Below are positions 1-9,225 of a stretch of DNA of 64,000 nucleotides, piece by piece. How positions within the stretch are numbered: the stretch's first letter is position 1; every line of letters begins with the position of its first letter. The notes under the pieces are model-generated. The model was not told the origin of the DNA, ran no database searches, and was given only the letters and a program-made list of their open reading frames with translations. The stretch covers positions 1 through 64,000 of the forward strand of contig CAYUAP010000002.1 in the NCBI GenBank assembly GCA_964442735.1, in the 5' to 3' direction. This DNA comes from JAUNBG01 sp964442735. GTDB lineage: Bacteria > Planctomycetota > Planctomycetia > Pirellulales > Thermoguttaceae. A program made the translations under genes and the position numbers.

Positions 1-136
1 ACAATAACAAGCTAAACATTTTAAATATTATAATAAATAATTTTATCATAAAAAATTTGTTCGCCAAAAAACTATCCGTGAAAATCAGTGTTATCCATTG
101 TTTCACTTTATATCCGTGAACGGTTATTGTAAAAAG
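1..136. repeat. Dispersed AT-rich repeat, copy 1
   Basis: This stretch matches 4546-4674 over about 130 bp with scattered differences. Both begin ACAATAACAAGCTAAACATT and end near TATCCGTGAACGGTTA. It contains the phrase CCGTGAAAATCAGTGTTATC, and a diverged, inverted relative is at 17284-17456. The copy starts at the window edge, so its left end is not visible. No open frame is present. Function is unknown; it behaves like a REP-type intergenic repeat. Confidence 0.6.
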
Positions 137-249
137 ATGTATGTTGAGGAGAACGTTCGTCCGAATAATATAAAAAAGTAAAAATTTATCTGAAATCAGG
201 GGATTAAATCTCTTGTTGTTTTGTTTTACAGTTTAAATTCTTAAAAGCG

Positions 250-713
250 CTTGGTATTTTTAAAGGGTTTGGTGTTTTAAAGGGTTTTGTATTTTAAAGG
301 GTTTGGTATCTNNNNNNNNNNNNNNNNNNNNNNNNNNNNNNNNNNNNNNNNNNNNNNNNNNNNNNNNNNNNNNNNNNNNNNNNNNNNNNNNNNNNNNNNN
401 NNNNNNNNNNNTTAAAGGTTTTGTATTTTAAAGGTTTTGTATTTTAAAGGTTTTGTATTTTAAAGGTTTTGTATTTTAAAGGGTTTGTATTTTAAAGGGT
501 TTGTATTTTAAAGGGTTTGTATTTTAAAGGGTTTTGTATTTTAAAGGGTTTTGTATTTTAAAGGGTTTTGTATTTTAAAGGTTTGGTATTTTAAAGGTTT
601 GGTATTTTAAAGGTTTGGTATTTTAAAGGTTTTGTATTTTAAAGGTTTTGTATTTTAAAGGTTTGGTATTTTTAAAGGTTTGGTATTTTTAAAGGTTTGG
701 TATTTTTAAAAGG
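250..713. repeat. Tandem array, 16-17 bp unit, interrupted by an assembly gap
   Basis: Direct head-to-tail copies of a unit close to TTTTGTATTTTAAAGG, without spacers. Variants are clustered: runs reading GGGTTTTGTA, GGGTTTGTA, AGGTTTTGTA and AGGTTTGGTA each occupy adjacent copies, which suggests recent local slippage or homogenisation. The array contains a 100-N gap, so the true copy number is unknown. Confidence 0.95.
312..411. other. Scaffold gap of exactly 100 N
   Basis: A run of 100 undetermined bases inside the tandem array. The round number suggests a placeholder join between contigs rather than a measured distance. Confidence 0.97.
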
Positions 714-717
714 GGGA

Positions 718-752
718 GAGCCGTCCGTGTTTGAGGGGAACACGAACGGCTC
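718..752. terminator. Strong hairpin after the tandem array
   Basis: GAGCCGT-c-CGTGTT pairs with AACACG-a-ACGGCTC around a 7-nt TGAGGGG loop, with one internal mismatch, followed by TTTG. It is a candidate terminator for a plus-strand transcript arriving from the left of the window. The following stretch to 986 holds no gene that I can see. Confidence 0.55.
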
Positions 753-986
753 TTTGATGAAAAAGAAAATTAGTCAGGTTTGAAACAACTCTATTACTTT
801 TTTAGAACAAATGAAGATAAAACATCAAAAAAGCATAAAACAGATTAAGATATCGAATAAACTCCTTTCAGAGGATATTATTTACCCGTCCATTTTATGA
901 CCGGACTAACTTGTCTATAAACATAAACCACGGAAAAAAGAAAAGGTACCGTTCTTTTTTCTTTTTTTAGGAAATAAATTCTTTTT

Positions 987-1943
987 TTAATCGTCGGAAT
1001 CCCAATTATGATCTTCGGAAAAGAGAGGAGTAGTCATATAGCGTTCCCCGGCACTTGGTGCTATGGTAACAATGGTTTTTCCCATATTTTCTTTTCTGGC
1101 CGCCAAACGCGCAGCAATAGCCAGATTTGCTCCGGTACTAATTCCTGCCAGGATACCTTCTTCACGAACAAGACGTCTAGCCCAATAATAGGCTTCTTCT
1201 GAAGTTACCGTTTCAACGGAAGTTATTAGGGTCGTATCCAGATTTTTGGGAATAAAACCGCAACCGATTCCTGGAATACGGTGAACACCCGGTTTGTTTC
1301 CCGATAGTATAGCCGATTCCATTGGCTCCAGTGCAATACATTTTATCGCCGGATTCAGACGACGTAAATAGCGACTGACTCCGGTAAAAGTAGCTCCGGT
1401 TCCAACTCCGGTTAAAAATATATCGATTTGTCCTTTGGTTGCCCGCCATATTTCCGGGCCTGTCGTTTTTTCATGAATTGCTACATTACAGGGATTCTCG
1501 TATTGTTTCGGTATCCATACAGAAGGATTCAGACTTTGTTGTTCCAATGTATACAGTATTGCCCCCTTCATTCCAAGAGAGGCTGGAGTCAATACAGTTT
1601 TCGCCCCTAAAAGCTTGAACATCCGTATTCGTTCCGAACTAACGGATTCCGGCATGACCAGTGTTGCAGATAACCCCTTGACTGCCGCAACCATTGCCAA
1701 ACTCAATCCCATATTACCACTGGTAGCTTCCATGATCATGGTCTCCTCGGTAATCAAGCCTTGTTTTATGGCTTTATTGACCATGGCAAGTGCGACACGA
1801 TCCTTAATACTGGACATAGGACTGAAATATTCCAGTTTTAGCAAGACATGGCCACACCCTGGCGGTACAATTCTGGTCAATTCGATTAATGGTGTTTGAT
1901 TAATCGTCTGTAATATATTATTTTTTATTTTTACAACATCCAT
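987..1943 (-). CDS. cysK: Cysteine synthase (O-acetylserine sulfhydrylase)
   Basis: A PLP-dependent beta-replacement enzyme that makes L-cysteine from O-acetylserine and sulfide in the cytoplasm. From the ATG chosen here (318 aa) the family landmarks fall in place: NQTPLIEL near the N-terminus, the Schiff-base lysine K47 in SSIKDR, the substrate loop TSGNMG at 74-79, the phosphate-binding glycine loop GVGTGAT near 178, and a C-terminal SAGERY, where DSGERY or PSGGERY is usual. The frame stays open upstream to 2039, but the 32-residue extension is absent from the family, so I start at 1943. No serine acetyltransferase gene is adjacent. A cystathionine beta-synthase-type activity cannot be excluded. 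Confidence 0.9.
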   Translation of the reverse strand: MDVVKIKNNILQTINQTPLIELTRIVPPGCGHVLLKLEYFSPMSSIKDRVALAMVNKAIKQGLITEETMIMEATSGNMGLSLAMVAAVKGLSATLVMPESVSSERIRMFKLLGAKTVLTPASLGMKGAILYTLEQQSLNPSVWIPKQYENPCNVAIHEKTTGPEIWRATKGQIDIFLTGVGTGATFTGVSRYLRRLNPAIKCIALEPMESAILSGNKPGVHRIPGIGCGFIPKNLDTTLITSVETVTSEEAYYWARRLVREEGILAGISTGANLAIAARLAARKENMGKTIVTIAPSAGERYMTTPLFSEDHNWDSDD

Positions 1944-2096
1944 GCTCGTTAATAATAATTTCTGGTATAATAAAGATAGTGTCACTGGTTTTTTACATTC
2001 AATTGAATGTATTTTATAACGGTTGACAAAACAGGTCAAGACGATACATTACAATATTAAAAAGAAATATATATTTATAAAGGAAAAGGTTGAATT

Positions 2097-2972
2097 ATGC
2101 CTAAATTTGGTTCCCATCTTTCTATTTCAGGCGGACTGGAAAAGGCGGTTTACGCGGCTCAAGAACTCGGTTTTGACACCGTTCAGATTTTTTCGAAAAA
2201 TAGTAATCAATGGAAGGCGTCTCCATTAACATCAGTTGCAATCGAAAAATTTCAGGAGGCTTTACGGACAACCGGAATTGTGGAACCATTGGTTCACGAC
2301 TCCTATTTAATAAATCTGGCGTCTCCCAAATCGGATTTATTGGAAAAATCGATACAGGCGTTTATGACGGAACTGAATCGCGCGGTGGAACTAGGAGTTC
2401 ATTACGTTGTTATGCACCCGGGCGCATCGACAGACGACACGCCCCAAAATGGTCTCAAACGAGTGGCGCAATCTCTGGACGTTATTTTTAAAGAGGTTTC
2501 GGCCGAGGTTCATGTCCTTCTGGAAACAACGGCAGGACAAGGAACCTGTCTCGGACGACGTTTTGAGGAACTTGCAAATATTATCGAACTCTCAAATTAT
2601 CCGGAACGGCTTGCTGTCTGTATCGATACCTGTCATATTTTTGCGGCAGGCTACGATTTTTCGACTTCGAAAATGTATGAATCCGTCTTTAACGAATTTG
2701 ATCATTTAATCGGTCTGAATCGTATTAAAGCCTTTCATTTGAATGATTCTGTTAGGGAATGTGGTTCCCGTGTCGATCGTCATGCCCACCTCGGCCATGG
2801 AAAAATAGGGAAAGAACCATTCGGTTTTATTGTTCGCGACGAACGGTTTACCGAACTACCCATGTATCTCGAAACACCAAAAGGCGATACCGAGTATCAA
2901 GGTAAAACGGTCGATTGGGATACCGTTAATCTGGAAACACTAAAGAATTTAAGGAGTGAATATCAATGTTGA
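2097..2972 (+). CDS. nfo: Endonuclease IV (AP endonuclease)
   Basis: A DNA-repair enzyme that cleaves 5' to abasic sites with a trinuclear zinc centre. The 291-aa length is normal for the family. The metal-binding motifs are all visible: MHPGAS, LLETTAGQGT, CIDTCHIFAAGYD, FHLNDS, DRHAHLGHG and LETPKGD. The N-terminal FGSHLSISGGL is also typical. The start has AAAGGAAAAGG upstream. It is divergent from cysK (154 bp between starts). Nothing unusual in the protein. Confidence 0.95.
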   Translation: MPKFGSHLSISGGLEKAVYAAQELGFDTVQIFSKNSNQWKASPLTSVAIEKFQEALRTTGIVEPLVHDSYLINLASPKSDLLEKSIQAFMTELNRAVELGVHYVVMHPGASTDDTPQNGLKRVAQSLDVIFKEVSAEVHVLLETTAGQGTCLGRRFEELANIIELSNYPERLAVCIDTCHIFAAGYDFSTSKMYESVFNEFDHLIGLNRIKAFHLNDSVRECGSRVDRHAHLGHGKIGKEPFGFIVRDERFTELPMYLETPKGDTEYQGKTVDWDTVNLETLKNLRSEYQC

Positions 2973-3090
2973 CGTTGTTATTTAATGGTGGAATATAATG
3001 TGGAATATAATAATGGATGTTTGAGGAAACGAGGTTGAATGAAGACTGTCAACGTAATAATAAACGGTTATATTATTGCGTTCGGCTTCA

Positions 3091-3167
3091 GAAGTAGTTA
3101 TGATCTGAAGTAGTTATGATCTGAAGTAGTTATGATCAGAAGTAGTTATGATCAGAAGTAGTTATGA
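3091..3167. repeat. Tandem array, 16-bp unit, about 5 copies
   Basis: Copies of GAAGTAGTTATGATCT (or ...ATCA) begin at 3091, 3107, 3123, 3139 and 3155. The first copies end in T and the later ones in A, so variants are adjacent. It lies between nfo and the next gene; the rest of 2973-3349 shows nothing else. Confidence 0.9.
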
Positions 3168-3349
3168 AACGTAAACGGTGATTGTTGTACTTCCATTTAC
3201 GCCAAACCGGAAAATGAATAATTCAAGGATAAACGAATAGTTTTGGATGGTTGATATAGCCGATAAACGAAATATATCAGGTATTTTTACGAACGTATAG
3301 ATAAAGTGCGAATCGTGAATTCATTCGATAAAACAAAAGGAGTTGTAAA

Positions 3350-4423
3350 ATGTCGAAGGAAATATCGCTGTTAGTAGTAATCATATTATTCATTAGTAGT
3401 TTTGAAAGTAGAGAGGCATATTCACAAATGTCAACACCTAAAGAAGCTGGTAAAAGTTATTGTCTTGTAGATCCGGGCACACAGGTACCAATCGAGAAAT
3501 TCTCCATATTATCGCACTGGGTAGCTTCCGGAAAGGTCGTTTGGAATCTGAAGGATGCGGGCAACGCTGTACTCTGGGCGGCTAAATTTTACGATACCCG
3601 AAATGAGGCCGTTGCGAAAATCTGTTCGCATGTTTGTTTTGGAGGACCCGGGTCGGTTATGCAAAATACGTATCTTCAAGATGCGAAATCAATGGCGAAT
3701 ATGTTTCTCGCCGATATTCAGGAAGTTGCGGGAAATACGAATAATCTCCAGCTTGTCAGTGCACATTATTCACCTTGTGAAATACCTTCCATTCAGAATC
3801 AGTTCCGCCAGATCGAGTTGGTTACTCCCAATACAACAAATCGACAGAGCAGAGAGTTTGAAGCGGAATTCACCTACAAACGAGATGGAAAAGATTGGGT
3901 TGTATATTGTTGGACTCCGGTACTCAGTTATGATTATTTACTTGGATGGATGGTTATGCACACGGCGATCTTGGTGAAACCGATCATTTGTACGTGTGAT
4001 CTTTCTATAAAAGATGAATTCCTTAAACAAGTTGGAGCTTCGGTGAACTCCTGTGTGGAAAATCCGAAATGGAGTGAATTGTATCGAAATCTTCTAATGA
4101 AATTGTGTGATGCCAACAATAAAAGGCTGGCGAATTCCCGAGAAATATTTCGACGAAACACGGAGGAAATCAGTCGAATCCAGATGGAATCCTATCGGAA
4201 TCGAACGGAAACGCAGGAGCGTGTTACCGGGCGCTGGTCCGAATATATTCGGGAAGTAGAGGAATGTACCAATCCGTTCGATTCCGATAGTAAATTGGTT
4301 GTTTCCAACAATTATGACCATGCCTGGGTTAATCGTGACAATGAAATATTCTATACAGACACGTCTTTCAATCCGAATGAATCGAGCGTTTTTAACGCAC
4401 AGGAATGGAAGGAAGTAAAGTAA
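3350..4423 (+). CDS. Exported protein of unknown function
   Basis: A 357-aa protein with a signal peptide (hydrophobic stretch at residues 5-17, probable cleavage near AYSQ) and a good ribosome-binding site (AAGGAG). I do not recognise the main body. It contains about a dozen cysteines, a pair in CTCDL, and a motif NSREIFRRNTEEISRIQ that looks helical. The C-terminal 40 residues (YDHAWVNRDNEIFYTDTSFN) resemble a tail recalled from other exported proteins in which a tyrosine-tryptophan strand precedes an aspartate/asparagine turn. It stands alone, with repeats on both sides. Probably periplasmic; no function can be assigned. Confidence 0.75.
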   Translation: MSKEISLLVVIILFISSFESREAYSQMSTPKEAGKSYCLVDPGTQVPIEKFSILSHWVASGKVVWNLKDAGNAVLWAAKFYDTRNEAVAKICSHVCFGGPGSVMQNTYLQDAKSMANMFLADIQEVAGNTNNLQLVSAHYSPCEIPSIQNQFRQIELVTPNTTNRQSREFEAEFTYKRDGKDWVVYCWTPVLSYDYLLGWMVMHTAILVKPIICTCDLSIKDEFLKQVGASVNSCVENPKWSELYRNLLMKLCDANNKRLANSREIFRRNTEEISRIQMESYRNRTETQERVTGRWSEYIREVEECTNPFDSDSKLVVSNNYDHAWVNRDNEIFYTDTSFNPNESSVFNAQEWKEVK

Positions 4424-4493
4424 TCGAAACGAATGATACATCAGACGCGAACATTCATGGTTATCGAGCATCTTAAGTAACCATTCACGAACG

Positions 4494-4680
4494 ATTTTGG
4501 AACCACGGATAAATACAGATAGTCTGCCGTAAAAGACAATATTTTACAATAACAAGCTAAACATTGTAACTATTGTAATAAATAATTTTATCATAAAAAA
4601 GTTTGTTTGCCAAAAAACTATCTGTGAAAAACAGTATTATTTGTGGTTTCACTTTATATCCGTGAACGGTTACCATCTTA
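4494..4680. repeat. Dispersed AT-rich repeat, copy 2
   Basis: The core 4546-4674 matches window positions 1-136. It is preceded by AACCACGGATAAATACAGAT, a phrase also found in modified form at 17284. No coding capacity. The remaining gene-free sequence around it (4424-4902) shows nothing else. Confidence 0.6.
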
Positions 4681-4902
4681 ATATATTTTCAGGATAGACC
4701 CGAATCAAATCAGAAATTGAAATACGAAGATCCGTCGATATTTTCAAGTCTGGTAAAAAAGCCTTGTTTGGCTGGTAGAAGGACGGTTTCAATACCCTCT
4801 ATTACAACAATTTCGTTCATTTAATTCCGATTATTGTCAACCCTGAACAATAATATTAAAACGGATTAATATTAAAATGTTAATCCCCATACGGAGATGA
4901 AA

Positions 4903-5043
4903 TATACTCAAGGTCGTTATAAAAGTCTATTTTTCAAAACAGGCGAGACGCCTGTTTTGGAGGATGCGGACGAGACCTGCCTGCCGTCAGGCATGGCGTC
5001 CGTGCTCCCAGGAAATGCCAAATTTATAACATCGTACAGTATA
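4903..5043 (+). mobile_element. MITE-like element, copy A (141 bp, with nested palindrome)
   Basis: Bounded by TATACT and AGTATA, with inner terminal repeats CGTTATAAA and TTTATAAC. It has hairpin 1 (AAAACAGGCG-AGA-CGCCTGTTTT). Hairpin 2 normally reads GGACG-AGA-CGTCC; here a 21-nt segment containing TGCCTG-CCGT-CAGGCA is inserted in its loop. Removing the insert leaves 120 bp, the length of all other full copies. It ends 20 bp beyond the stop of the minus-strand permease gene. Confidence 0.85.
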
Positions 5044-5063
5044 TCAAGATTGTAACAGAACCT

Positions 5064-7859
5064 TTAAAATGTAATATCCTTTCCACGGAGTTCCATAAAA
5101 AATCCGCAGTTTTTTTCAAAGATGGCCGGATATTCCGTTAATATAAAATTATTATCTGCCGATTTTGTATAGGGAATTAATGGATTATAGGCATCTGGAG
5201 TTGTATTGAACCTGCGACTGATGTTAAAATTTCTGTTTTCGTACTTGGAAATTACAATAGGCGAAGGGATTTTGTATCTGGTAGTGTACTCAATAAAATC
5301 TTTTTGTTGACTCGGATAATAATTTACGAGGTGTCTTGTTCTTTTTTGAGGTATCTCCATTTTAACGGAATAAATAAAATCGGGATTTTCCGTCGTAGCA
5401 TTTGATGGTTTTGGAAGGTCTTTAATATATCCTTTTTCGACAAGTTCCAGAAGCGTTTCCGGGTATTTATTGTCATTTTTCATTTGATAAAGCCGTATGG
5501 CAAGCTGAATGATTAAGGCACGATACCGATTTTCCAAAAGTGGGCCAAGTTTAAGAATATTTTCTATATTGTAGATATCCACATTATTCAGATTATATCT
5601 ATATGATAAAGCGGTATTGGAGTAGGTTTTATTCTGCTGAAATTGCATGTTTATGTCATATATTGTGGGAGTTTGTACTTTAACTTTTTGATAAATTTTG
5701 TCGGCCAGTTCTCTCTGTGTTTGAATGAAATTCCAGACGAGATGATGATAATACAAATCTTCTTTATGTCCATTTTTTTCGAATTGGATACGAATGAGAT
5801 GAATATAAGAACGTCGGAAAAACTTGTCGTTCGAAGGGATCTCCTGTGAAATACGTTGTAAAAGACGAATGGCCGTTTGGCATTGTTCTTGATTGTACTC
5901 GGAATAGGAGATTCCGATACAATTGGCAATCCAATATTTCATATAAAGTGGATAGGTTAGATAACCTAGTTCTGTTTCTTGATAAAGTTTGAGAAACAGG
6001 TTCCAGGCGGTGGTTAATTTATTTAAATCCTTTTGATTGAGGATGGCATTTCTAATGTCATAGTTTGGTCTCGAAATATCGTGATAGAACACTATAATTT
6101 GTGTCGATTCGTTTTTATCGTTCAGTAAAAGGAGAATCTCTTTTTGACGTTGTATGGTTTCTTTATCGGGTTCTTTATCGGGCTTAATCGGAATTTTCAT
6201 TTCTTTTAAGAGGAATGGGAATGGTTCCTTTTGGGAATTCGGTTCATAAACAACCTGATAATCCGGCTGTAGGGGTACGAACAGTAACTGAAAAGAAGGG
6301 GCCGTAAACCACCAGAATAGTATGATACCCGCTAATAGTCCGAAGAATTTTCCGTTGAATACGTTTTCTTCACGACTACGTAATCGTATACGCAGTATAT
6401 GCCATGACTGATATACAAAAAAAGACAATAATAAAAGGTTCAATAGTAATAATGGTTCGTAGAGATGTTTGATAATAAAAATATAATTTCCGCACCAGAG
6501 AAGGGCCATGGTCGTTACCGTACCGCCAAAGGCCAACGGAAGTCCGCGTAACGCAATGGAAAAGAAGGAACCGACGGCATAACAGAGAAGTGGGAGTAAT
6601 AGACCATAGAAAAATATGGGATACAGAATATAAAAATTGTGATATAACTCTAATAACACCTGGTGCATATAATTGGATCTGTCCATTGAGAATAGTGAAT
6701 AAATGACTATATTCTTAATGGCTGTTATGGCATCTATTTCGTATATCTGAAAATAGACGATATTACATAAAATCAGACCTATTAGAAACAAGGAGCCAAA
6801 ACCGAAGAAACGATAAAACCAGATACGGGCCCGGTTCGCGCCGATTTTCATAAAGAATTGACCCTCCGAACCACTGATATCCGTAAAAGGCAAAAGTGAC
6901 CAGAAGAACATGAGAAAGGACGTTCCGGATATAATCAAAATCAAGGAAAAGAGATCCTTTGATTGAGAATTATCTATTCGCCGTGTCATCCAGGTTGTGC
7001 AAAACAGGAATATTAATAGAATAAACGACCAAAATAAAACGCGACTAAATCGACGAAGACTGTACCAGAGAAACGCACTTGTTTCCCAAGGCCGTTTACG
7101 GCTCTTGAATTTCTGGATTACTTCCGGATTTTTTAATGTTTGTTCCATCTTGTTATTCCAGTTTTTTATTATTCCTTTATCGTCTGCCTCCACCAGATCG
7201 AACCAGCAACGTGAATCGCGAAGTACAAGTGTCAGTAACAGGAGCAAGATGAAGATCCGAAACGGATCGAATAAAAAGGGTAGAATCCGGAATTCATGAA
7301 GGAACGGTAGATGAATCGGAATAAAGATGAGATCGATTAAAAGGTAAAGAACTGTTCCAGTTATTAAAGTGTTCCATTGCCGTTTTTCGTGCATTGACAG
7401 ATATAGACCGAGTAAAAACGCTATGGGGATGCCTGTTGCCAGACGCGCCATATAAAATTCACGATGAAAATAGCCTGCATTATCGAAGAGCCAGGGAATG
7501 ATTGGAAATAGAAGAGAAATTCCTAAAATCAGTAGAAGGGTCGATTCGAAAATAGCCCGAACTTTTCCCCAGAAAATGACTGAAGACGGAATCGGAAGTC
7601 TTCGGAGAAATTGATAATTGTTTTCCTCAACTTCCCGAACAAACGTAATAGCTGCGGTAACGTACACGTAGATCAAAATACATAACGCTCCCAGAATCGT
7701 AAAGTCTAAAGACATATAGTTATTATTGATATCCAGAAGATCCTGGATCCACGACAAGAGAAAAAGAGTGGTAAATCCGCCAAGAAGTAATGCAAGCCAG
7801 ATTGGGAAGAGTTCCTGCCACTCCTTGCGATAGATCGTTCGTATATATTTATTTTTCAT
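5064..7859 (-). CDS. ABC-2-type transporter permease with a large soluble C-terminal domain
   Basis: A 931-aa membrane protein. The first ~520 residues hold about a dozen hydrophobic segments in the layout of ABC-2 permeases. The last ~400 residues are soluble and contain a stretch (RALIIQLAIRLYQ...YPETLLELVEKGYI) of a kind I recall from planctomycete proteins, where a helix precedes a PESLDEL-like motif. It is the third gene of a GntR-ATPase-permease operon, 27 bp behind the ATPase, with RBS GAGGAAATG. It probably forms the channel energised by the neighbouring ATPase; the substrate is unknown. The soluble domain may face the periplasm. Confidence 0.8.
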   Translation of the reverse strand: MKNKYIRTIYRKEWQELFPIWLALLLGGFTTLFLLSWIQDLLDINNNYMSLDFTILGALCILIYVYVTAAITFVREVEENNYQFLRRLPIPSSVIFWGKVRAIFESTLLLILGISLLFPIIPWLFDNAGYFHREFYMARLATGIPIAFLLGLYLSMHEKRQWNTLITGTVLYLLIDLIFIPIHLPFLHEFRILPFLFDPFRIFILLLLLTLVLRDSRCWFDLVEADDKGIIKNWNNKMEQTLKNPEVIQKFKSRKRPWETSAFLWYSLRRFSRVLFWSFILLIFLFCTTWMTRRIDNSQSKDLFSLILIISGTSFLMFFWSLLPFTDISGSEGQFFMKIGANRARIWFYRFFGFGSLFLIGLILCNIVYFQIYEIDAITAIKNIVIYSLFSMDRSNYMHQVLLELYHNFYILYPIFFYGLLLPLLCYAVGSFFSIALRGLPLAFGGTVTTMALLWCGNYIFIIKHLYEPLLLLNLLLLSFFVYQSWHILRIRLRSREENVFNGKFFGLLAGIILFWWFTAPSFQLLFVPLQPDYQVVYEPNSQKEPFPFLLKEMKIPIKPDKEPDKETIQRQKEILLLLNDKNESTQIIVFYHDISRPNYDIRNAILNQKDLNKLTTAWNLFLKLYQETELGYLTYPLYMKYWIANCIGISYSEYNQEQCQTAIRLLQRISQEIPSNDKFFRRSYIHLIRIQFEKNGHKEDLYYHHLVWNFIQTQRELADKIYQKVKVQTPTIYDINMQFQQNKTYSNTALSYRYNLNNVDIYNIENILKLGPLLENRYRALIIQLAIRLYQMKNDNKYPETLLELVEKGYIKDLPKPSNATTENPDFIYSVKMEIPQKRTRHLVNYYPSQQKDFIEYTTRYKIPSPIVISKYENRNFNISRRFNTTPDAYNPLIPYTKSADNNFILTEYPAIFEKNCGFFMELRGKDITF

Positions 7860-7886
7860 AATTCATTTCCTCAATTTATTTTATTG

Positions 7887-8798
7887 TCAATTCTCGCTTC
7901 CCTTCATATAGGCAACGAAAATATCTTCCAGACCCGCTGGTAATTCCTGTACCTCCGCCACCTCTTCTTGAGCACGAATACGATCAATAGCATCTTCTTT
8001 TTTATTTCTGCCGAGAAGGCGCATTTCACGGCCTTCGACTTGACGGTCCACCAGCGTTTCAAAATATTCGGTTCCAAAGGTATCCATTTCGATCGGTTTG
8101 TTTTTAAAGGTAATATGAAGTATGGCCGAAGTCGATTTAAGTGTCTCCAATGGTTCGACCAAGAGAATACGACTCTTCTTCATAATGGCGATAGTGTCGG
8201 CGATACGTTCGACTTCGGTGATCTGATGACTGGAGAGAAAAACTGTTTTTCCCATGGAAGCACGATCAACCATACTTTCAAGAAATTTTCTACGAATCAT
8301 GGCATCGAGACCGGAGGTTGGTTCATCCAGAATCAGTAATTCCGGGTCGGATGCCAAGGCTGTCGATAAAGATACTTCCGCTTTCATACCCTTCGATAAA
8401 TTTTTGATTTGGCTCTTTAACGGCAGATCGAACATCTCGATCAGCCGACAGTATTCCGGCCAATAACCTTCCGGATAATAGGCGGCGGCAAAACGACCAA
8501 TCTCCGCGACTGTCATCCATTCGTACAGAGTTGGTAACTCGGGAACATATCCGACCCTTTTGCGCAAGGCGATATCATCTATAACAGGTGATAATCCCAA
8601 AACCTGTACAGAACCGGCGTCCGGACGTGCCAAACCGAGAAGAATTTTGATTGTTGTTGTTTTGCCCGCTCCATTTTCGCCGAGAAGAGCAAATACTGTA
8701 CCGGATGGTACGGTATAACTGACATCTCGAACTGCTTCGTGCCCTTTATAACACTTGGTAATTTTATCCAAAATTATTACATCTGTTTTCCCTGTCAT
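7887..8798 (-). CDS. ABC transporter ATP-binding protein (YtrB/CcmA type)
   Basis: The 303-aa ATPase of an ABC-2-type exporter. Walker A is GENGAGKTT (about residues 38-46), the signature region is LSKGMKAEVSLS, Walker B is LLILDEPTSGLD, and the switch histidine is in SSHQI. A C-terminal accessory domain of about 80 residues follows, as in drug, bacitracin or YtrB-like ATPases. Its ATG overlaps the TGA of the upstream regulator by 4 nt, so translation is probably coupled. Controlled by that regulator in the usual GntR-ABC arrangement. Confidence 0.93.
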   Translation of the reverse strand: MTGKTDVIILDKITKCYKGHEAVRDVSYTVPSGTVFALLGENGAGKTTTIKILLGLARPDAGSVQVLGLSPVIDDIALRKRVGYVPELPTLYEWMTVAEIGRFAAAYYPEGYWPEYCRLIEMFDLPLKSQIKNLSKGMKAEVSLSTALASDPELLILDEPTSGLDAMIRRKFLESMVDRASMGKTVFLSSHQITEVERIADTIAIMKKSRILLVEPLETLKSTSAILHITFKNKPIEMDTFGTEYFETLVDRQVEGREMRLLGRNKKEDAIDRIRAQEEVAEVQELPAGLEDIFVAYMKGSEN

Positions 8799-9175
8799 TC
8801 ATTTGCTCCTTCTAATAGTTCGTTAACTAATTGCCTGATTTCTTCCTTTTTGAGATTGCTTCGAACCGCATCCTCTACGAGATCCGCAAAACGTTTGCGG
8901 AAGATTCTTGCCCGTTCAATTCGACAACGCTCCATCGCGTCTTTTGTGACCGCCAGACCCAGACCGCGACAGGAATAGACCAGTTTTTCCTGAAGCAAGG
9001 TTCGGTGCGCTCGTGCTACTGTATTCGGATTGACTGCTAGAGAACGTGCCAGTTCACGTACCGATGGTATTAGTTCGTCAGTACGTATCGAACCACTGGC
9101 AATCGCAAATTTTAGTCCCATTAGTACCTGTTCATAAATCGGTGTGGAACTCCCTTGATTAATTTCGATTAACAT
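8795..9175 (-). CDS. GntR-family transcriptional regulator, YtrA subfamily
   Basis: A 126-aa repressor-type protein. It has an N-terminal winged helix (residues ~8-75: PIYEQVLMGLKFAIASGSI, then IPSVRELARSLAVNPNTVAR), followed by only about 50 helical residues. That short C-terminus defines the YtrA subfamily, which represses adjacent ABC transporter genes. First gene of the operon, with RBS AAAAGGAAACAAG. A candidate operator lies 23 bp upstream of the start. The ligand is unknown; relatives respond to cell-wall-active compounds. Confidence 0.9.
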   Translation of the reverse strand: MLIEINQGSSTPIYEQVLMGLKFAIASGSIRTDELIPSVRELARSLAVNPNTVARAHRTLLQEKLVYSCRGLGLAVTKDAMERCRIERARIFRKRFADLVEDAVRSNLKKEEIRQLVNELLEGANE

Positions 9176-9197
9176 GGCTTGTTTCCTTTTTACGTGT

Positions 9198-9225
9198 ATT
9201 AGTGTATTGATACAGTTATACTAAT
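9198..9225. promoter_or_regulatory. Candidate YtrA-type operator
   Basis: An imperfect 28-bp inverted repeat with outer arms ATTAGT and ACTAAT, containing AGTGTA-N10-TATACT. From memory, the Bacillus YtrA site is an AGTGTA/TACACT inverted repeat with a 13-bp spacer, so half-sites agree at 11 of 12 positions but the spacing differs. Its position just ahead of the regulator-ABC operon fits autoregulation. Inference only. Confidence 0.5.

Noticed and set aside
250..713. Possible CRISPR array
   Set aside because: Repeats abut each other without spacers and the unit is only 16-17 bp. The same applies to the 17-bp array at 59510-59850, despite cas2 being 2.7 kb away.
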